From assembly GCF_002368415.1 (NCBI RefSeq), contig NZ_AP018290.1:7245717-7309716 (forward strand): a DNA stretch of 64,000 nt, read 5' to 3'. The notes under the pieces are model-generated. The model was not told the DNA's origin, did no database searches, and worked only from the letters and a program-made list of their open reading frames with translations. The translations under genes and the position numbers were made by a program. This document shows positions 1 to 8,892 of the stretch, one piece after another. Numbering within the stretch: position 1 is the first letter of the stretch; every line of letters begins with the position of its first letter. This DNA comes from Calothrix sp. NIES-4105. Lineage in GTDB: Bacteria; Cyanobacteriota; Cyanobacteriia; Cyanobacteriales; Nostocaceae.

Positions 1-213
1 AAAGATGGCTTTGTTACTTTTGATGAGGAAGTAGAAATAACTGAGCCTCAAAATGTTACTATCATTTTCAGAGCAACTAATCAAGATAGTAAACCTGCGA
101 AGTTCAAGACTCAACAGGAATTAACAGATAAAATCATTCAGGGTTTACATGAAGCTATTACAGGTAAAACAGTTCCGCTATCAGCGTTATGGGATGAAGT
201 AGATGCAGACTGA
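1..213 (+). CDS. Antitoxin-like protein, 3' end only (partial)
   Basis: The reading frame is open from base 1 and ends at TGA 211-213, giving the last 70 residues; the start lies outside the window. The visible part ends in a helical stretch (LTDKIIQGLHEAITGK) and an acidic tail (LWDEVDAD), as in small type II antitoxins. It overlaps the start of the downstream RelE-like toxin by 11 bases, the usual arrangement of an antitoxin-toxin operon. The antitoxin call is inferred from position and size; I recognise no specific DNA-binding fold in this part. Confidence 0.55.
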   Translation, partial: KDGFVTFDEEVEITEPQNVTIIFRATNQDSKPAKFKTQQELTDKIIQGLHEAITGKTVPLSALWDEVDAD

Positions 214-592
214 TGATAAGCCTGTCAAGGTAGTACTTACTGAGTTGTTCTTAAAAAATCTTAAAGATTTAGCCAAATCCTATCGTTCTGTTAGGAAAGA
301 TATATTACCCTTAATTAATAAATTGAGCGATGGTGAAATAGTAGGCGACCGCTTAAAAGGATTCGACTATGAAATATACAAAGTAAGGGTAAAAAATAGC
401 GATAATTAGAAGGGTGCTAGTGGTGGATACAGAGTTATTTACTATGTTAAAACAACTGACTGTATTATTCTAACTAATATTTATTCAAAATCAGACTACG
501 AAAATATAGATGATAGCTTAATAGAAAAGTCGATCCAAGGATATCTAGAAAAAGAAAGTCATAGTCACCTGTCAGACAACAACAACGAATAG
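203..592 (+). pseudogene. RelE/ParE-family toxin with an in-frame amber codon
   Basis: Residues 1-68 read as a RelE-type ribosome-dependent mRNA interferase or gyrase-poison fold (FLKNLKDLAKSYRSVRKDI, then DRLKGFDYEIYKVRVKNSD). A TAG at 407-409 stops the frame. The same frame continues with the rest of the family fold (GGYRVIYYVKTTDCIILTNI, then YSKSDYENI) to TAG 590-592. Only one codon therefore separates this from a full toxin of about 129 residues. The last residues (HLSDNNNE) appear to come from the adjoining ABC-transporter remnant and not from a natural RelE end. The partner antitoxin upstream is open. Unless the amber codon is suppressed, the toxin is inactive. Confidence 0.75.
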
Positions 593-805
593 CTATCGTG
601 TGTGCGGAGCGTAAACTGATCAGCATTAGTTTTGGTAGACGAACTAACAAGAACATTAGATATAAAAACATCCTAAGAAGTAATGAATTTGCTCTCGGAA
701 CTCAACGAGCAAGGTATTACGATTGTAATTGTGACTCATGAATCAGATATAGCCGCTCAAACCAAACGAATAGTTTGAGTTCAAGACGGCTTAATTTCAA
801 ATTGA
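566..805 (+). pseudogene. Remnant of a MacB/LolD-like ABC transporter ATPase (C-terminal part)
   Basis: Pieces of an ABC ATPase are readable on the plus strand: a signature-motif remnant (QQQRIAIV, near 577), the Walker B/D-loop region (ALVLVDELTRTLDIKTS, from 623) and the H-loop region (LNEQGITIVIVTHESDIAAQ) ending ISN at 805. The signature motif and the Walker B region are in different frames. There are further stops (TAA in the ETLD region, TGA after KRIV), so the gene is dead. It is fused at its 5' side to the toxin pseudogene, so a deletion probably joined two loci here. The family is the macrolide/lipoprotein exporter type ATPases. Confidence 0.65.
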
Positions 806-1417
806 TTAGCGGAAAATATTAGGTAGCAAATACGTGGCGCCTACAAACAAAACGTAAAAAGCAAAACCGAAAAACAAAGTGTTCAAAACGGTAGCTACAT
901 AGCCTAAGCACATTAGTAAACCGTCAGACTCAATGGTTGCAACTGCTAATAGCAACATTCCGACAGCCGGAATCATATTTGTAGCAGGAGGATACGGCGA
1001 CATTAGTAATATTGCTAACCAAGTCAAGCATATGCCATTCAGGCGCCAAGTTAAATCATTATCGGCAACCTTCTCAAAACGTGGACGAGAAATCTTTTCT
1101 AAGACTTTAGTCACACGCTGTAAATTTTGCAGCAGTGCTTGGGCAAAACGTTTAGGAAATTGAAAAGTAGCAATTTTTCTTGGAAGCCACGGTGTACGCC
1201 TTCCCAAAGCCATTTGCCCTGCCATCAACAAGCAAGCAACACCGAGAGGAGTGCTTAACCCTGGTGGCATAGGTAATAAAAATGGTAGTACTAATAATGC
1301 AATCACTAAGCTAAAGCCCCGTTCTGAGGTTTCTGAGATAATGTCACCCAAGGTTAGAGGTTTATCAGCTAAATGTTGCAATAATGTCTTGATATCTTGA
1401 GAAAATCTCAGGTGCAT
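806..1417 (-). CDS. ExoD family protein
   Basis: A 203-residue integral membrane protein. It starts with the family's short cytosolic region (LADKPLTLGDIISETSERGF), followed by hydrophobic segments around residues 35-70 and 120-200 and the proline-rich loop LPFLLPMPPG. This matches ExoD (exopolysaccharide synthesis, ExoD) in length and order. ExoD was named from a Sinorhizobium mutant affected in exopolysaccharide and alkali tolerance; its biochemical activity is not established. It stands alone, facing the pseudogene remnants downstream, and no polysaccharide genes are nearby. Confidence 0.8.
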   Translation of the reverse strand: MHLRFSQDIKTLLQHLADKPLTLGDIISETSERGFSLVIALLVLPFLLPMPPGLSTPLGVACLLMAGQMALGRRTPWLPRKIATFQFPKRFAQALLQNLQRVTKVLEKISRPRFEKVADNDLTWRLNGICLTWLAILLMSPYPPATNMIPAVGMLLLAVATIESDGLLMCLGYVATVLNTLFFGFAFYVLFVGATYLLPNIFR

Positions 1418-1610
1418 AACACTTCAGGGTAAATGGATATCGGTAAAATTATTCTTACCAAACTTTACTCTAATCCATACCTAAAGTTTGTATCCGCACA
1501 TTTTGGCATTAATATTTAATTTATTTTCTGACAGCAAAATTAGCAATCTTTATGAATCATATGTACTACCTACGCCAGAGCCGGGAATTAATATGTATTA
1601 TAAATGACAT

Positions 1611-1890
1611 TTAAAAGGGATTATAGTAATCAAATTTTGTTTGTCCACGGCTTGCAATGACTGATTCAAGACATTCTTCGCTCATCATCACCTTCGCATT
1701 TCCCAATCGTTTTTAAATGTTCTAATAATGACCGTCGTGTGGAATTTATTTGAGTGTTTGTTTTAGATTTTAATGCTTTGCTTTGTTCTCGTGCTTGATT
1801 ATCTTTTGTTTTCAAATAACGTAAAAAATTTAAAGTTTCAGCTAGTACCGTTCTTACATCAGCAGGCGGGTGAGGACACCCACCCCACAA
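1611..1890 (-). pseudogene. Small cyanobacterial antitoxin-like protein, frameshifted near the 3' end
   Basis: The frame reads VLAETLNFLRYLKTKDN, then RRSLLEHLKTIGKCEGDD, and stops at 1666. After GDD the next frame over continues with SEECLESVIASRGQTKF to a stop at 1611, the expected end of this small family (a DUF2281-like helix followed by an LLEHL...GDD.EECL tail). A one- or two-base indel near 1675-1685 is the simplest explanation. The apparent TTG start at 1890 lies in an interspersed repeat, so the true N terminus is uncertain. Similar small proteins often precede PIN-domain toxins; no toxin follows here. Confidence 0.5.
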
Positions 1891-1897
1891 TTCCAGG

Positions 1898-4351
1898 TTA
1901 ATTCAATAAACTGTTTGTCAAAGCAATATTATCTACAATGGTGTTGGCGCCGTTAGAATTACGATTAATCTCATATATAGATGGTAATAAATGCTGATTT
2001 AAAGCCATTGCTTGCAGGCAACTATTTATACTTGAAGTTGCTTGATTATATAATGTAATTTTCTGCTCAACAACATCCAATAAACGTTGATTTTGAGCGA
2101 TTTTCTCTGTTGCTTCTTGCTCTAACGTCTGCTCTAAATAACTACGCGCGCTGGCGTACTGTTGTAATATTACGTCAGCTTGCTTGTCTGCTAACGGTAA
2201 AAGTTGGTTTTTGAGAGTTTGGTTAATTGTTTGACGGAAGGTTTTACGGATAGTACTGGATACTTTTGGTTCAAAGTCTAATTTTAATAGTTGTCGAATT
2301 TCTGGTTCTGCGTCTATCATGCTTTCGCTGTCGTAACCAAGCGAGGTTTGCTGTAATGTTTTGCGAAAGTGGTTGATAGAAAAAGTGCCTTCTTCGTAGA
2401 ATTTTGGACTTTCGCGTACAAAACGGTCGCATTCAACGCTTGCAGCATTGATTAAAGCTAGAGTAATTTCTTTCTCAAGTAATTTAAGTTCTGTCTCTAT
2501 ACCGCTGTCGTTACCTAGTAAGCGGTACAATTGACGATAGTAGTCTGATGTATTAATACGCGCGCTTAAGCGTCTGAAGTAGTTACTTATTAATCCTAAA
2601 GTAGATTGAACTAACACGTCTTCGAGTTGATTTGCCAGATAATAAAAAGCTTCTACTAGAATAGCTAATAGCGGCGCCGTTGCATTGCGAGGATGGCTAA
2701 TAGTCGCGCGTCGATATGCGTCTGCAACAGAAAATGATTCTAATAACTCATCTAAACGTTGAATCATTTTTGCTTGAAGCTGTCGAAAATCAGATTCAAA
2801 AGCATCGCACTCATTATTAATTGTACTATTTACTTCTTGAATAACATGAGAACGCAGTGCATTGCCAATTTCTTGCAACTCACGGTTAAGACGCTGTAAC
2901 TCGTGATTTTTCATCGCTTCAATTTCGCGGGGTTGACTGTATAACTCACGCTGCACAGTTTGATAATGATTCTTAAGTTGAATACAAACAGTTTCTAAAT
3001 CATCAGCAATATTTTTGAATAGTTGTGGACGTTTTTCTTCGTTGAGATAACGAGTGATGGCGCCTCTAAATTCTTCTATTCCACTATCCTGAATTAATTG
3101 TTCGATTAACTCGCTGCCGCATTCACCTAAAATTCGGGTATAGTTTTGGTTGGGTGTTTCATATCCGTTTACCGATATGCGAAACTGAGTTGGAGACAAT
3201 TTGCCAGAATTCACACAGTAATTATTAAAAGCATAAACAAACTGTGGTGTTTCTTCTTTACCATTCAACCCTTTGACGCTTTCAGCAAAAACTGTATCTA
3301 AACCGTATCTATCACTGGCACCACTTTGTCGAATCAAGCTACCATAAAAGCCTAGCAAACCACTTGTTTTATAAACTCTGGTACTTTCACGAAACTGTAC
3401 ATTCAGTAAACTTTCAAGTCGTTGCCGCAACTGGGCATTATACCAAGTTTCATCAATCCGGTTAAAAACATAAAATACTCTATCACGTATCCCAGGATTA
3501 TTAGCGATTGTTTCTATAAGCTGGGTTTCTTCCTTCGTCATTTCACCTGCTGCCGCAGATTTTAAAACACATACCACTGCTGACGTATCAGGATGCTGAA
3601 TTTTAGCGTAAGCTAAAGCTGCATCACGGGCAACAGGTGCATCTATACCAGGTGTATCTATAATGACGTTACCATCTTGCAGCAAAGGATGATAACAGTA
3701 ATATTCAATTCGCTTTAATACCGCGCTGTTACTACCTCTGCGCGCGTAAAGGGCAGCTTCTTGGAGTGTTGTAAAATTGAACTCTTCCATCGAATAGGTG
3801 GCATTGTCGAGAGTATTAATTCGTTGCCTGTTTGCAATATACCCTTCTAATAATAAAATTAAAGCCTTAGCTTGCTTTGCTAACTCTGATTTCGTTTCGC
3901 CACCTTCTTTTTCAATAATTGCTTTACAACCTTGCTGCAATAAATCAACTACTTCAGCTTTATTTATATTGGTAACGTTGGCAAAACCTAATTGCTGACA
4001 TATTGAAATAGCTTGTTCGCTAACTTCTGCTTCACTCAAAAACGTCAACACCACTCGTTCTCTATCAGGTTGGGCGTACTCAATCTTACATTCTGTTCCC
4101 GTCGCGTGTCCTTCTGCACTATATAATAGTTCACGTCCGAGCAGTGCATTGATTAGCATCGACTTACCTGCACTAAAGGCGCCTGCAAACACAATTTCAA
4201 ACTTTGGCGAAATCGCTTTACCCAAAGAAGTTTGGACAGGAGTAATATCGCACGTGCGTAAAGCAGACTCTTGGTGCAGAAGTTCTAAAATACCATCTAC
4301 TTGTGCTTTAAGGTTCTGACACTGCAACGGGGACTGTGACATGGTAGACAC
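1898..4351 (-). CDS. Bacterial dynamin-like GTPase
   Basis: An 817-residue protein with an N-terminal dynamin-type GTPase domain. The G1/P-loop is GAFSAGKSMLIN (about residues 56-67), a threonine-containing switch (HATGTECK) follows, G3 is DTPGID (about 236) and G4 is NRID (about 300). The remaining roughly 450 residues are helical, with a hydrophobic patch near LLAILVEAFYYLANQL that could be a membrane paddle. Bacterial dynamins bind and remodel membranes in a nucleotide-dependent way. This one is longer than the well-studied Nostoc BDLP (about 690 residues) and resembles the larger dynamin-family GTPases common in Nostocales. It appears monocistronic; no second dynamin gene is adjacent. Confidence 0.85.
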   Translation of the reverse strand: MSTMSQSPLQCQNLKAQVDGILELLHQESALRTCDITPVQTSLGKAISPKFEIVFAGAFSAGKSMLINALLGRELLYSAEGHATGTECKIEYAQPDRERVVLTFLSEAEVSEQAISICQQLGFANVTNINKAEVVDLLQQGCKAIIEKEGGETKSELAKQAKALILLLEGYIANRQRINTLDNATYSMEEFNFTTLQEAALYARRGSNSAVLKRIEYYCYHPLLQDGNVIIDTPGIDAPVARDAALAYAKIQHPDTSAVVCVLKSAAAGEMTKEETQLIETIANNPGIRDRVFYVFNRIDETWYNAQLRQRLESLLNVQFRESTRVYKTSGLLGFYGSLIRQSGASDRYGLDTVFAESVKGLNGKEETPQFVYAFNNYCVNSGKLSPTQFRISVNGYETPNQNYTRILGECGSELIEQLIQDSGIEEFRGAITRYLNEEKRPQLFKNIADDLETVCIQLKNHYQTVQRELYSQPREIEAMKNHELQRLNRELQEIGNALRSHVIQEVNSTINNECDAFESDFRQLQAKMIQRLDELLESFSVADAYRRATISHPRNATAPLLAILVEAFYYLANQLEDVLVQSTLGLISNYFRRLSARINTSDYYRQLYRLLGNDSGIETELKLLEKEITLALINAASVECDRFVRESPKFYEEGTFSINHFRKTLQQTSLGYDSESMIDAEPEIRQLLKLDFEPKVSSTIRKTFRQTINQTLKNQLLPLADKQADVILQQYASARSYLEQTLEQEATEKIAQNQRLLDVVEQKITLYNQATSSINSCLQAMALNQHLLPSIYEINRNSNGANTIVDNIALTNSLLN

Positions 4352-4662
4352 TTTACTAGTTACTATGCTTACATTTTAGAAATGGCTGTATTTAATATGG
4401 CTCAGTATTATTACAGAGAAAGCTTAAAGAATTAGACAATAGATAACATCGCATTGCCATTAACTTGTAGCACGGGCGTCTCGCCTGTGCAGTGACATAA
4501 GTAAAGATTATTACCACAGAGGCACAGAGAACACAGAGAGAGTATATCAAATCAAAGTAGTTTAGGCGCCTGTTTTGTGCGTAACAGATATAATTCTATG
4601 AGCAGTATTGGAGAAGCTTGAGAAAACCCTATATAGCAATATGAAACTTTGATTGTAGAAAA
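4352..4662. other. Intergenic region with degenerate repeats, no gene seen
   Basis: Between the dynamin and Uma2 genes. It holds a short GC-rich inverted repeat near 4471-4495 (GCACGGGCGTCTCGCCTGTGC) and a CACAGAG-type tandem-like repeat near 4513-4545. The second is related to the ACAAAGG repeat that lies inside the MITE at 60.3 kb. No open frame with a recognisable product. Confidence 0.5.
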
Positions 4663-5277
4663 TTATACGATTTCGTCAGGATTGATTCCTAGCTGGCGCA
4701 ATTTTTCCGCAAGTTCTTCCACTCTTTTTTGAGCTTTGATAGCTTCTTGTTTAGCTTCGACAGCTTCTTGTTTAGCTAACTGTGCTTTCTCTTCACCAAA
4801 AAGAATTAATTCTCCCTCAAGGGTGAACCATCGTAACCATAACCTATCAATACCTCGAAATGCTCCTTCCCATAACCCCAAACTTAAACCTAATTCTGGC
4901 ATATCAAGGCGCCCGTCGCTGTTAAAATTTATAGCTTCATAATGACCACCAACGAGTATATACGGCTTAACCTCGTTAATATAGTAAATAAATACTATAT
5001 AGTAGGGGACTCGCAAAATATGTTCATACACTTTGTACCATAGGGGGTGGTTCTTATCATAGTAAAGATTGAGGTCAGCAGCGCTGTAAACTAGATCACG
5101 ATTCCAGTTTGTCGGCTGAAAAGTTAAACGTAAAAGTAAAGGTTGGAAATAATGGAAATCGTCTGGCAAACCTGGTTCAAGAGGGTTCTCACTAGGTAAA
5201 TCATACATTGTTGGTAGGGTTAAGTGAGGAGGGAGAGGTGGGTCTGATTGAGGAATATAGTTAAAAACGGAAGTCAT
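4663..5277 (-). CDS. Uma2-family protein lacking the nuclease core
   Basis: The start is taken at MTSVFNY (5277); upstream in-frame residues look untranslated. The N terminus (PTMYDLPSENPLEPGLPDDF, then AADLNLYYDKNHPLWYK) and C terminus (LWEGAFRGIDRLWLRWFTLEG, coiled-coil, LRQLGINPDEI) match the long Uma2 (DUF820) proteins abundant in cyanobacteria. In those, about 65-75 residues carrying the PD-(D/E)XK core normally sit between the PLWYK and VYEHILRVPYY segments. Here PLWYK is followed directly by VYEHILRVPYY. The in-frame loss should remove the catalytic acidic and lysine residues, so the product is unlikely to cut DNA. The frame itself is intact. Family comparison is from memory. Confidence 0.65.
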   Translation of the reverse strand: MTSVFNYIPQSDPPLPPHLTLPTMYDLPSENPLEPGLPDDFHYFQPLLLRLTFQPTNWNRDLVYSAADLNLYYDKNHPLWYKVYEHILRVPYYIVFIYYINEVKPYILVGGHYEAINFNSDGRLDMPELGLSLGLWEGAFRGIDRLWLRWFTLEGELILFGEEKAQLAKQEAVEAKQEAIKAQKRVEELAEKLRQLGINPDEIV

Positions 5278-5381
5278 AGTAATAAGCTCAAATAATAGTA
5301 AGTATAAAATTGGCAACGGATGCAACGGATGAGTGTTACAAATAGTGATTTTTAAGGGTGTCTTAAAAACGCCTTTTCAGC

Positions 5382-5905
<524 letters not shown>

Positions 5906-5953
5906 AAAGTTAATTTTTGTTGTTTTTACCTGTTTAAAGGTTCCCGCAAACCT

Positions 5954-6331
5954 CTAACAACTGCTTCTTTGTAAAGCATTCGCTTTAAGTAATAGATTTT
6001 CGTGGGTTACTTGCATCAATGCTAGGAGTTCCGAATGTTCTGTATCCTTAAGTGTCCCAGCTTGTTGATTGTATAGTAATTCGCTTAATCTTTGGTCTTG
6101 AGAGGGCGCCATCTGTAATTCTGTAAGCGCAATCACTTTTTCATCAGGTAAAGAGTTAATAGAGAAATTTTCTAGGTTTTTAGTAGGTGCTTCTTTAGGA
6201 GTTATAGGAAGAAGAGAGAGTGTAATTGCTTGCGTTAAAACATCTGCTATGTCGCGATTAGTTAATTGAGCTAGATGTTTGGCTTTATCATAAACCGACG
6301 ATGGCAGGTTAAGAGTAATTTGAGTATCCAT
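5954..6331 (-). CDS. Small cyanobacterial protein of unknown function, C terminus frameshifted
   Basis: A 125-residue protein starting with a ribbon-helix-helix-like stretch (ITLNLPSSVYDKAKHLAQLT) followed by a helical region (SELLYNQQAGTLKDTEHSEL, then LMQVTHENLLLKANAL). The family usually ends in an EAVRRGLREPL-type tail. Here the frame stops at NALQRSSC, while the next frame reads KEAVVRGLREPLNR to a stop at 5926. A one-base indel near 5970 probably removed the last 14 or so residues. The role is unknown; the RHH-like start suggests an antitoxin or regulator. Confidence 0.55.
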   Translation of the reverse strand: MDTQITLNLPSSVYDKAKHLAQLTNRDIADVLTQAITLSLLPITPKEAPTKNLENFSINSLPDEKVIALTELQMAPSQDQRLSELLYNQQAGTLKDTEHSELLALMQVTHENLLLKANALQRSSC

Positions 6332-6438
6332 ATGGTTTTGTATGGTTTCACAGTCTTAAGGTTGTTGAAGGCAGTAACACGATTATTCCATATTACCGTT
6401 TTCTCTATAAATGTAAGGCGCCGTTTCTGACTCTCGTA

Positions 6439-6609
6439 TTATTTATTACAACCACTGATTTTTAATAACTTAGATTGTTTTGCTGCGCTTAAAAGCTCAG
6501 ATAATGTTTGAGCAGCTTCGTGTGCATCATAGGTCAACCACACAAATGCATCGGTAGATGCTAACTGTTGGAGTAGTAGCTTTTTTGACTCTAATTTTAA
6601 TTCAGTCAT
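6439..6609 (-). CDS. Hypothetical small protein
   Basis: A 56-residue frame from MTELKLESKK (the start at 6609 is preferred over the upstream ATG at 6636 because family-like residues begin there). It reads LLLQQLASTDAFVWLTYDAH and AAQTLSELLSAAKQSKL. It is helical with no signal peptide or membrane segment. The function is not recognised. It lies alone between other small minus-strand genes. Confidence 0.4.
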   Translation of the reverse strand: MTELKLESKKLLLQQLASTDAFVWLTYDAHEAAQTLSELLSAAKQSKLLKISGCNK

Positions 6610-6844
6610 ACAAGAATAGAACAGGCTGTTATACAATCCTGATTTTATTTTAAATCATGCCGAGGCGCTTTTGTTTGGCTTTACGCAACGCTTCAAACAT
6701 TTAAATGAAACTTGGAATATTTAAATTAGAAGCAGATACATGGCGCCAAGTAGTGTAAATAAGTCGTGTTATAAGCCGCAACTAACAAAGCGTTAAAACT
6801 AATGTTCGAGCAATAAATATAAACTTATACCTTAAATAATGCTT

Positions 6845-7579
6845 CTAATTTACTTTACTTAATGCCTGAATTGCAGTAAATAACTGTTTTGGACACTTTT
6901 CACCCATTACCTCACGATAAGTTACCTCAAACAGGTATTCTCCCAAGATTTTGTAGATTTTTCCTAACTGCCTAACTGTACTTCCGTGTTTGTCGGTATC
7001 GTATACATCTTCAAAAACATTCAAGGCTTTGACAAAAGAAGAAATTGCCTGCTCAAAGCGTTCTTGCTGCTTTGCTATTAAGCCTAAGTTGTAATAATCA
7101 TCGGCTGCTTGAAACTCACCACGTACTCCCACTGGTAGCGATTTTTGCAACTGTTCTTTTAACTGCTTCACTTGTTGGGCAGCTTTTTTCGCTTCGGCAG
7201 CATCTAAAAATCGTTCCATAGTATCGAGCGCGCGGAAGCTGTAATCGTAGTCAAACACATCATTATTATGCTTGATTTCGTTGCGGATATTACGTAATTC
7301 CTCTACCCAGCTACGTTCTCTATTATCAAGCTTATTGCGTTCGTAAAAAGCTTCCCAGTGCTTCTGCAATAACTTGATTACTGCTGCGGGGTCATTCCAT
7401 TTGAGATCGGCGCCGTCAAAATAGTAATGCTCCAAACTCCGTTGAGCATTCTGCAACCAGTTTGAGCCGTACTTATCCTCCATTTTACGGCTAATAAACG
7501 GTTTAAGCGCTGGAGGAAGAATTTCTTCAAGCGCTCTATCGACTAACTGTTTATTAGATTTGCGCGCGCTCTGACTCAT
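6845..7579 (-). CDS. Swt1-type HEPN domain protein with TPR-like C terminus
   Basis: A 244-residue protein. Residues 1-130 match the Swt1-type HEPN domain (FISRKMEDKYGSNWLQNAQR, then LLQKHWEAFYERNKLDNRER) and carry the conserved RX4H pair in RNEIKH, typical of HEPN ribonucleases and RNA-binding proteins. A charged coiled segment follows (residues 130-150), then a TPR-like helix pair (YYNLGLIAKQQERFEQAISS). HEPN proteins act in toxin-antitoxin, Abi and restriction systems, usually as RNases. No partner nucleotidyltransferase (MNT) or other antitoxin is adjacent, so the role is open. Confidence 0.7.
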   Translation of the reverse strand: MSQSARKSNKQLVDRALEEILPPALKPFISRKMEDKYGSNWLQNAQRSLEHYYFDGADLKWNDPAAVIKLLQKHWEAFYERNKLDNRERSWVEELRNIRNEIKHNNDVFDYDYSFRALDTMERFLDAAEAKKAAQQVKQLKEQLQKSLPVGVRGEFQAADDYYNLGLIAKQQERFEQAISSFVKALNVFEDVYDTDKHGSTVRQLGKIYKILGEYLFEVTYREVMGEKCPKQLFTAIQALSKVN

Positions 7580-7734
7580 TAGTCTGCATCTCCTGGGAAC
7601 CCAAAGCTGGTATCTTTCCTATTATGAGCATTTTTTGTAACTTCGGTTCCCAAAAGCTAAATTTTTATATATGTATTTAAAATTACATTTTATCTAAGCG
7701 TGTATGAGAATCTGTGGTGTTTATTGTATTATGG

Positions 7735-7790
7735 GACGGGCAAGGATGCCCATCCCACAAGATGGATGCTCATCTTACAAGATGGTTAAT
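7735..7790. repeat. Interspersed GGGCAAGGATGCCC-type repeat
   Basis: A palindromic unit (GGGCAAGGATGCCC) is followed by CCACAAGATGGATGCTCATC and a further degenerate copy. The same family occurs near 9192-9215, 13935-14035 and 48421-48505, always between genes and usually next to CTTGTGG. It is an extragenic interspersed repeat with no evidence of coding. Confidence 0.7.
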
Positions 7791-7854
7791 TGAATTTTTG
7801 GAGATACAGCAAATTTCAGATACGTGAGGTACATAAATAATGCCCAAACCTTTT

Positions 7855-7880
7855 TAGAGACGCGACATGTCGCGTCTCTA
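7855..7880. repeat. 26-bp perfect palindrome (TAGAGACGCGA family)
   Basis: The sequence TAGAGACGCGA, a 4-base CATG centre and TCGCGTCTCTA form a perfect 26-bp palindrome. Two further members lie at 11866-11893 and 47090-47117; they differ in the arms or centre but remain perfect palindromes. Confidence 0.85.
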
Positions 7881-7912
7881 CATGTACCGCATGTACACAA
7901 AATACGCTGTAT

Positions 7913-8638
7913 TTAAGCTGACTCGCTAATAATAGCTTGTAACAGTGCATTAATTTTTTCTGATTTTGATTCTTTGCCATACTTTTCCTCAAAAAGTTGA
8001 ATTTCTGCTTCATACTCTTCTGAAGTTTCACAGTCTAACTCAAAATATTCGTTGTCTTTGTACCCGTACAAAACCAAACTCGAATCAATTCTTTTTAAAA
8101 ATGGTTGAGCAGGATTAATATCTTTGAAAATATGGAAGTGACTGATTAGAGAACCGTAAAAGTAGCTAAAAAAATAATTAATTTCATGTCGCGAAAACTC
8201 ATCCTCAAATGGTTTTTGTGTGTTATTGTAATCTTTAGCTTCTAGACCATCCTGTATAATTTTGTACAGCCTAAAAGAAACAGAGCCTCTATGGTCACTT
8301 ATATTCATTAAGTAAAAAAAACTTTGTTCATGTTTTTTTATAACGAGTAATACGGGAAAGCTGAATGAACCTTTGTGATGGTCAAAAGCATTACCGCTTT
8401 TACCAAATATTGATTCTAGCGTTACAAAAACTTCTGCTAAATTTAATTTATTTCTTTTATCATTTTCAGAACGAAAAAGCAAGTGGTAGAACCAAAAATC
8501 TGGGTCTTCAATTGGTAAGCTATTATCTCTAAGTAAGTCATATTCTGAATCGTCTAGCCTGAAAAGGTCATACTTTATACCTTTGCATTCCAGGTCTATC
8601 TTACTTCGTTCTTTTATTTGCCTAACTACTTGCATCAT
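7913..8638 (-). CDS. Hypothetical protein, 241 residues
   Basis: I do not recognise the family. The product is soluble, with no signal peptide or membrane segment, and rich in aromatic and charged residues (YDLFRLDDSEYDLLRDNSLP, then FWFYHLLFRSENDKRNK). It ends in an acidic helical tail (ETSEEYEAEIQLFEEKYGKE). The second M (MQVV) is an equally good start. It is the last gene of the 1.6-8.6 kb run of minus-strand genes. The codon pattern looks like a real gene, and the flanks are repeat-rich. Confidence 0.6.
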   Translation of the reverse strand: MMQVVRQIKERSKIDLECKGIKYDLFRLDDSEYDLLRDNSLPIEDPDFWFYHLLFRSENDKRNKLNLAEVFVTLESIFGKSGNAFDHHKGSFSFPVLLVIKKHEQSFFYLMNISDHRGSVSFRLYKIIQDGLEAKDYNNTQKPFEDEFSRHEINYFFSYFYGSLISHFHIFKDINPAQPFLKRIDSSLVLYGYKDNEYFELDCETSEEYEAEIQLFEEKYGKESKSEKINALLQAIISESA

Positions 8639-8784
8639 AAATTGTACTTAACCTAAGCAATATCATTTCAGCTTACATCTTGCACCTTCTCAATAATGGT
8701 AAGGTGGGCAGTGCCCACCCTACGTAAGAATAAGCATTTTATTCTCAATAAGCTGATGGTGCAAGATGTGATTCAGTACAATAA

Positions 8785-8892
8785 TACTGTAAGTTGCCTG
8801 ATGATGGAGATAGAATTGTGGAAATTCTCCGCATCCGGGAAAAATCTGAAGCTATGAAGTGGTTAACTGAATTTGGCAGGAGGGAGGAATGA
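8785..8892 (+). pseudogene. 3' remnant of an unknown small gene coupled to phd
   Basis: A frame open from 8785 reads LPDDGDRIVEILRIREKSEA and MKWLTEFGRREE, then stops with TGA overlapping the ATG of the phd-like gene (ATGA). The overlap suggests this was the upstream gene of an operon. Its 5' half is replaced by interspersed repeat DNA (GGTGGGCAGTGCCCACC near 8702-8720). The product is not recognised. Confidence 0.4.

Noticed and set aside
1666-1890. Complete small gene with TTG start
   Set aside because: The first residues are translated from a GGGTGTCCTCACCC interspersed repeat and the last from a frameshift; treated as a pseudogene.
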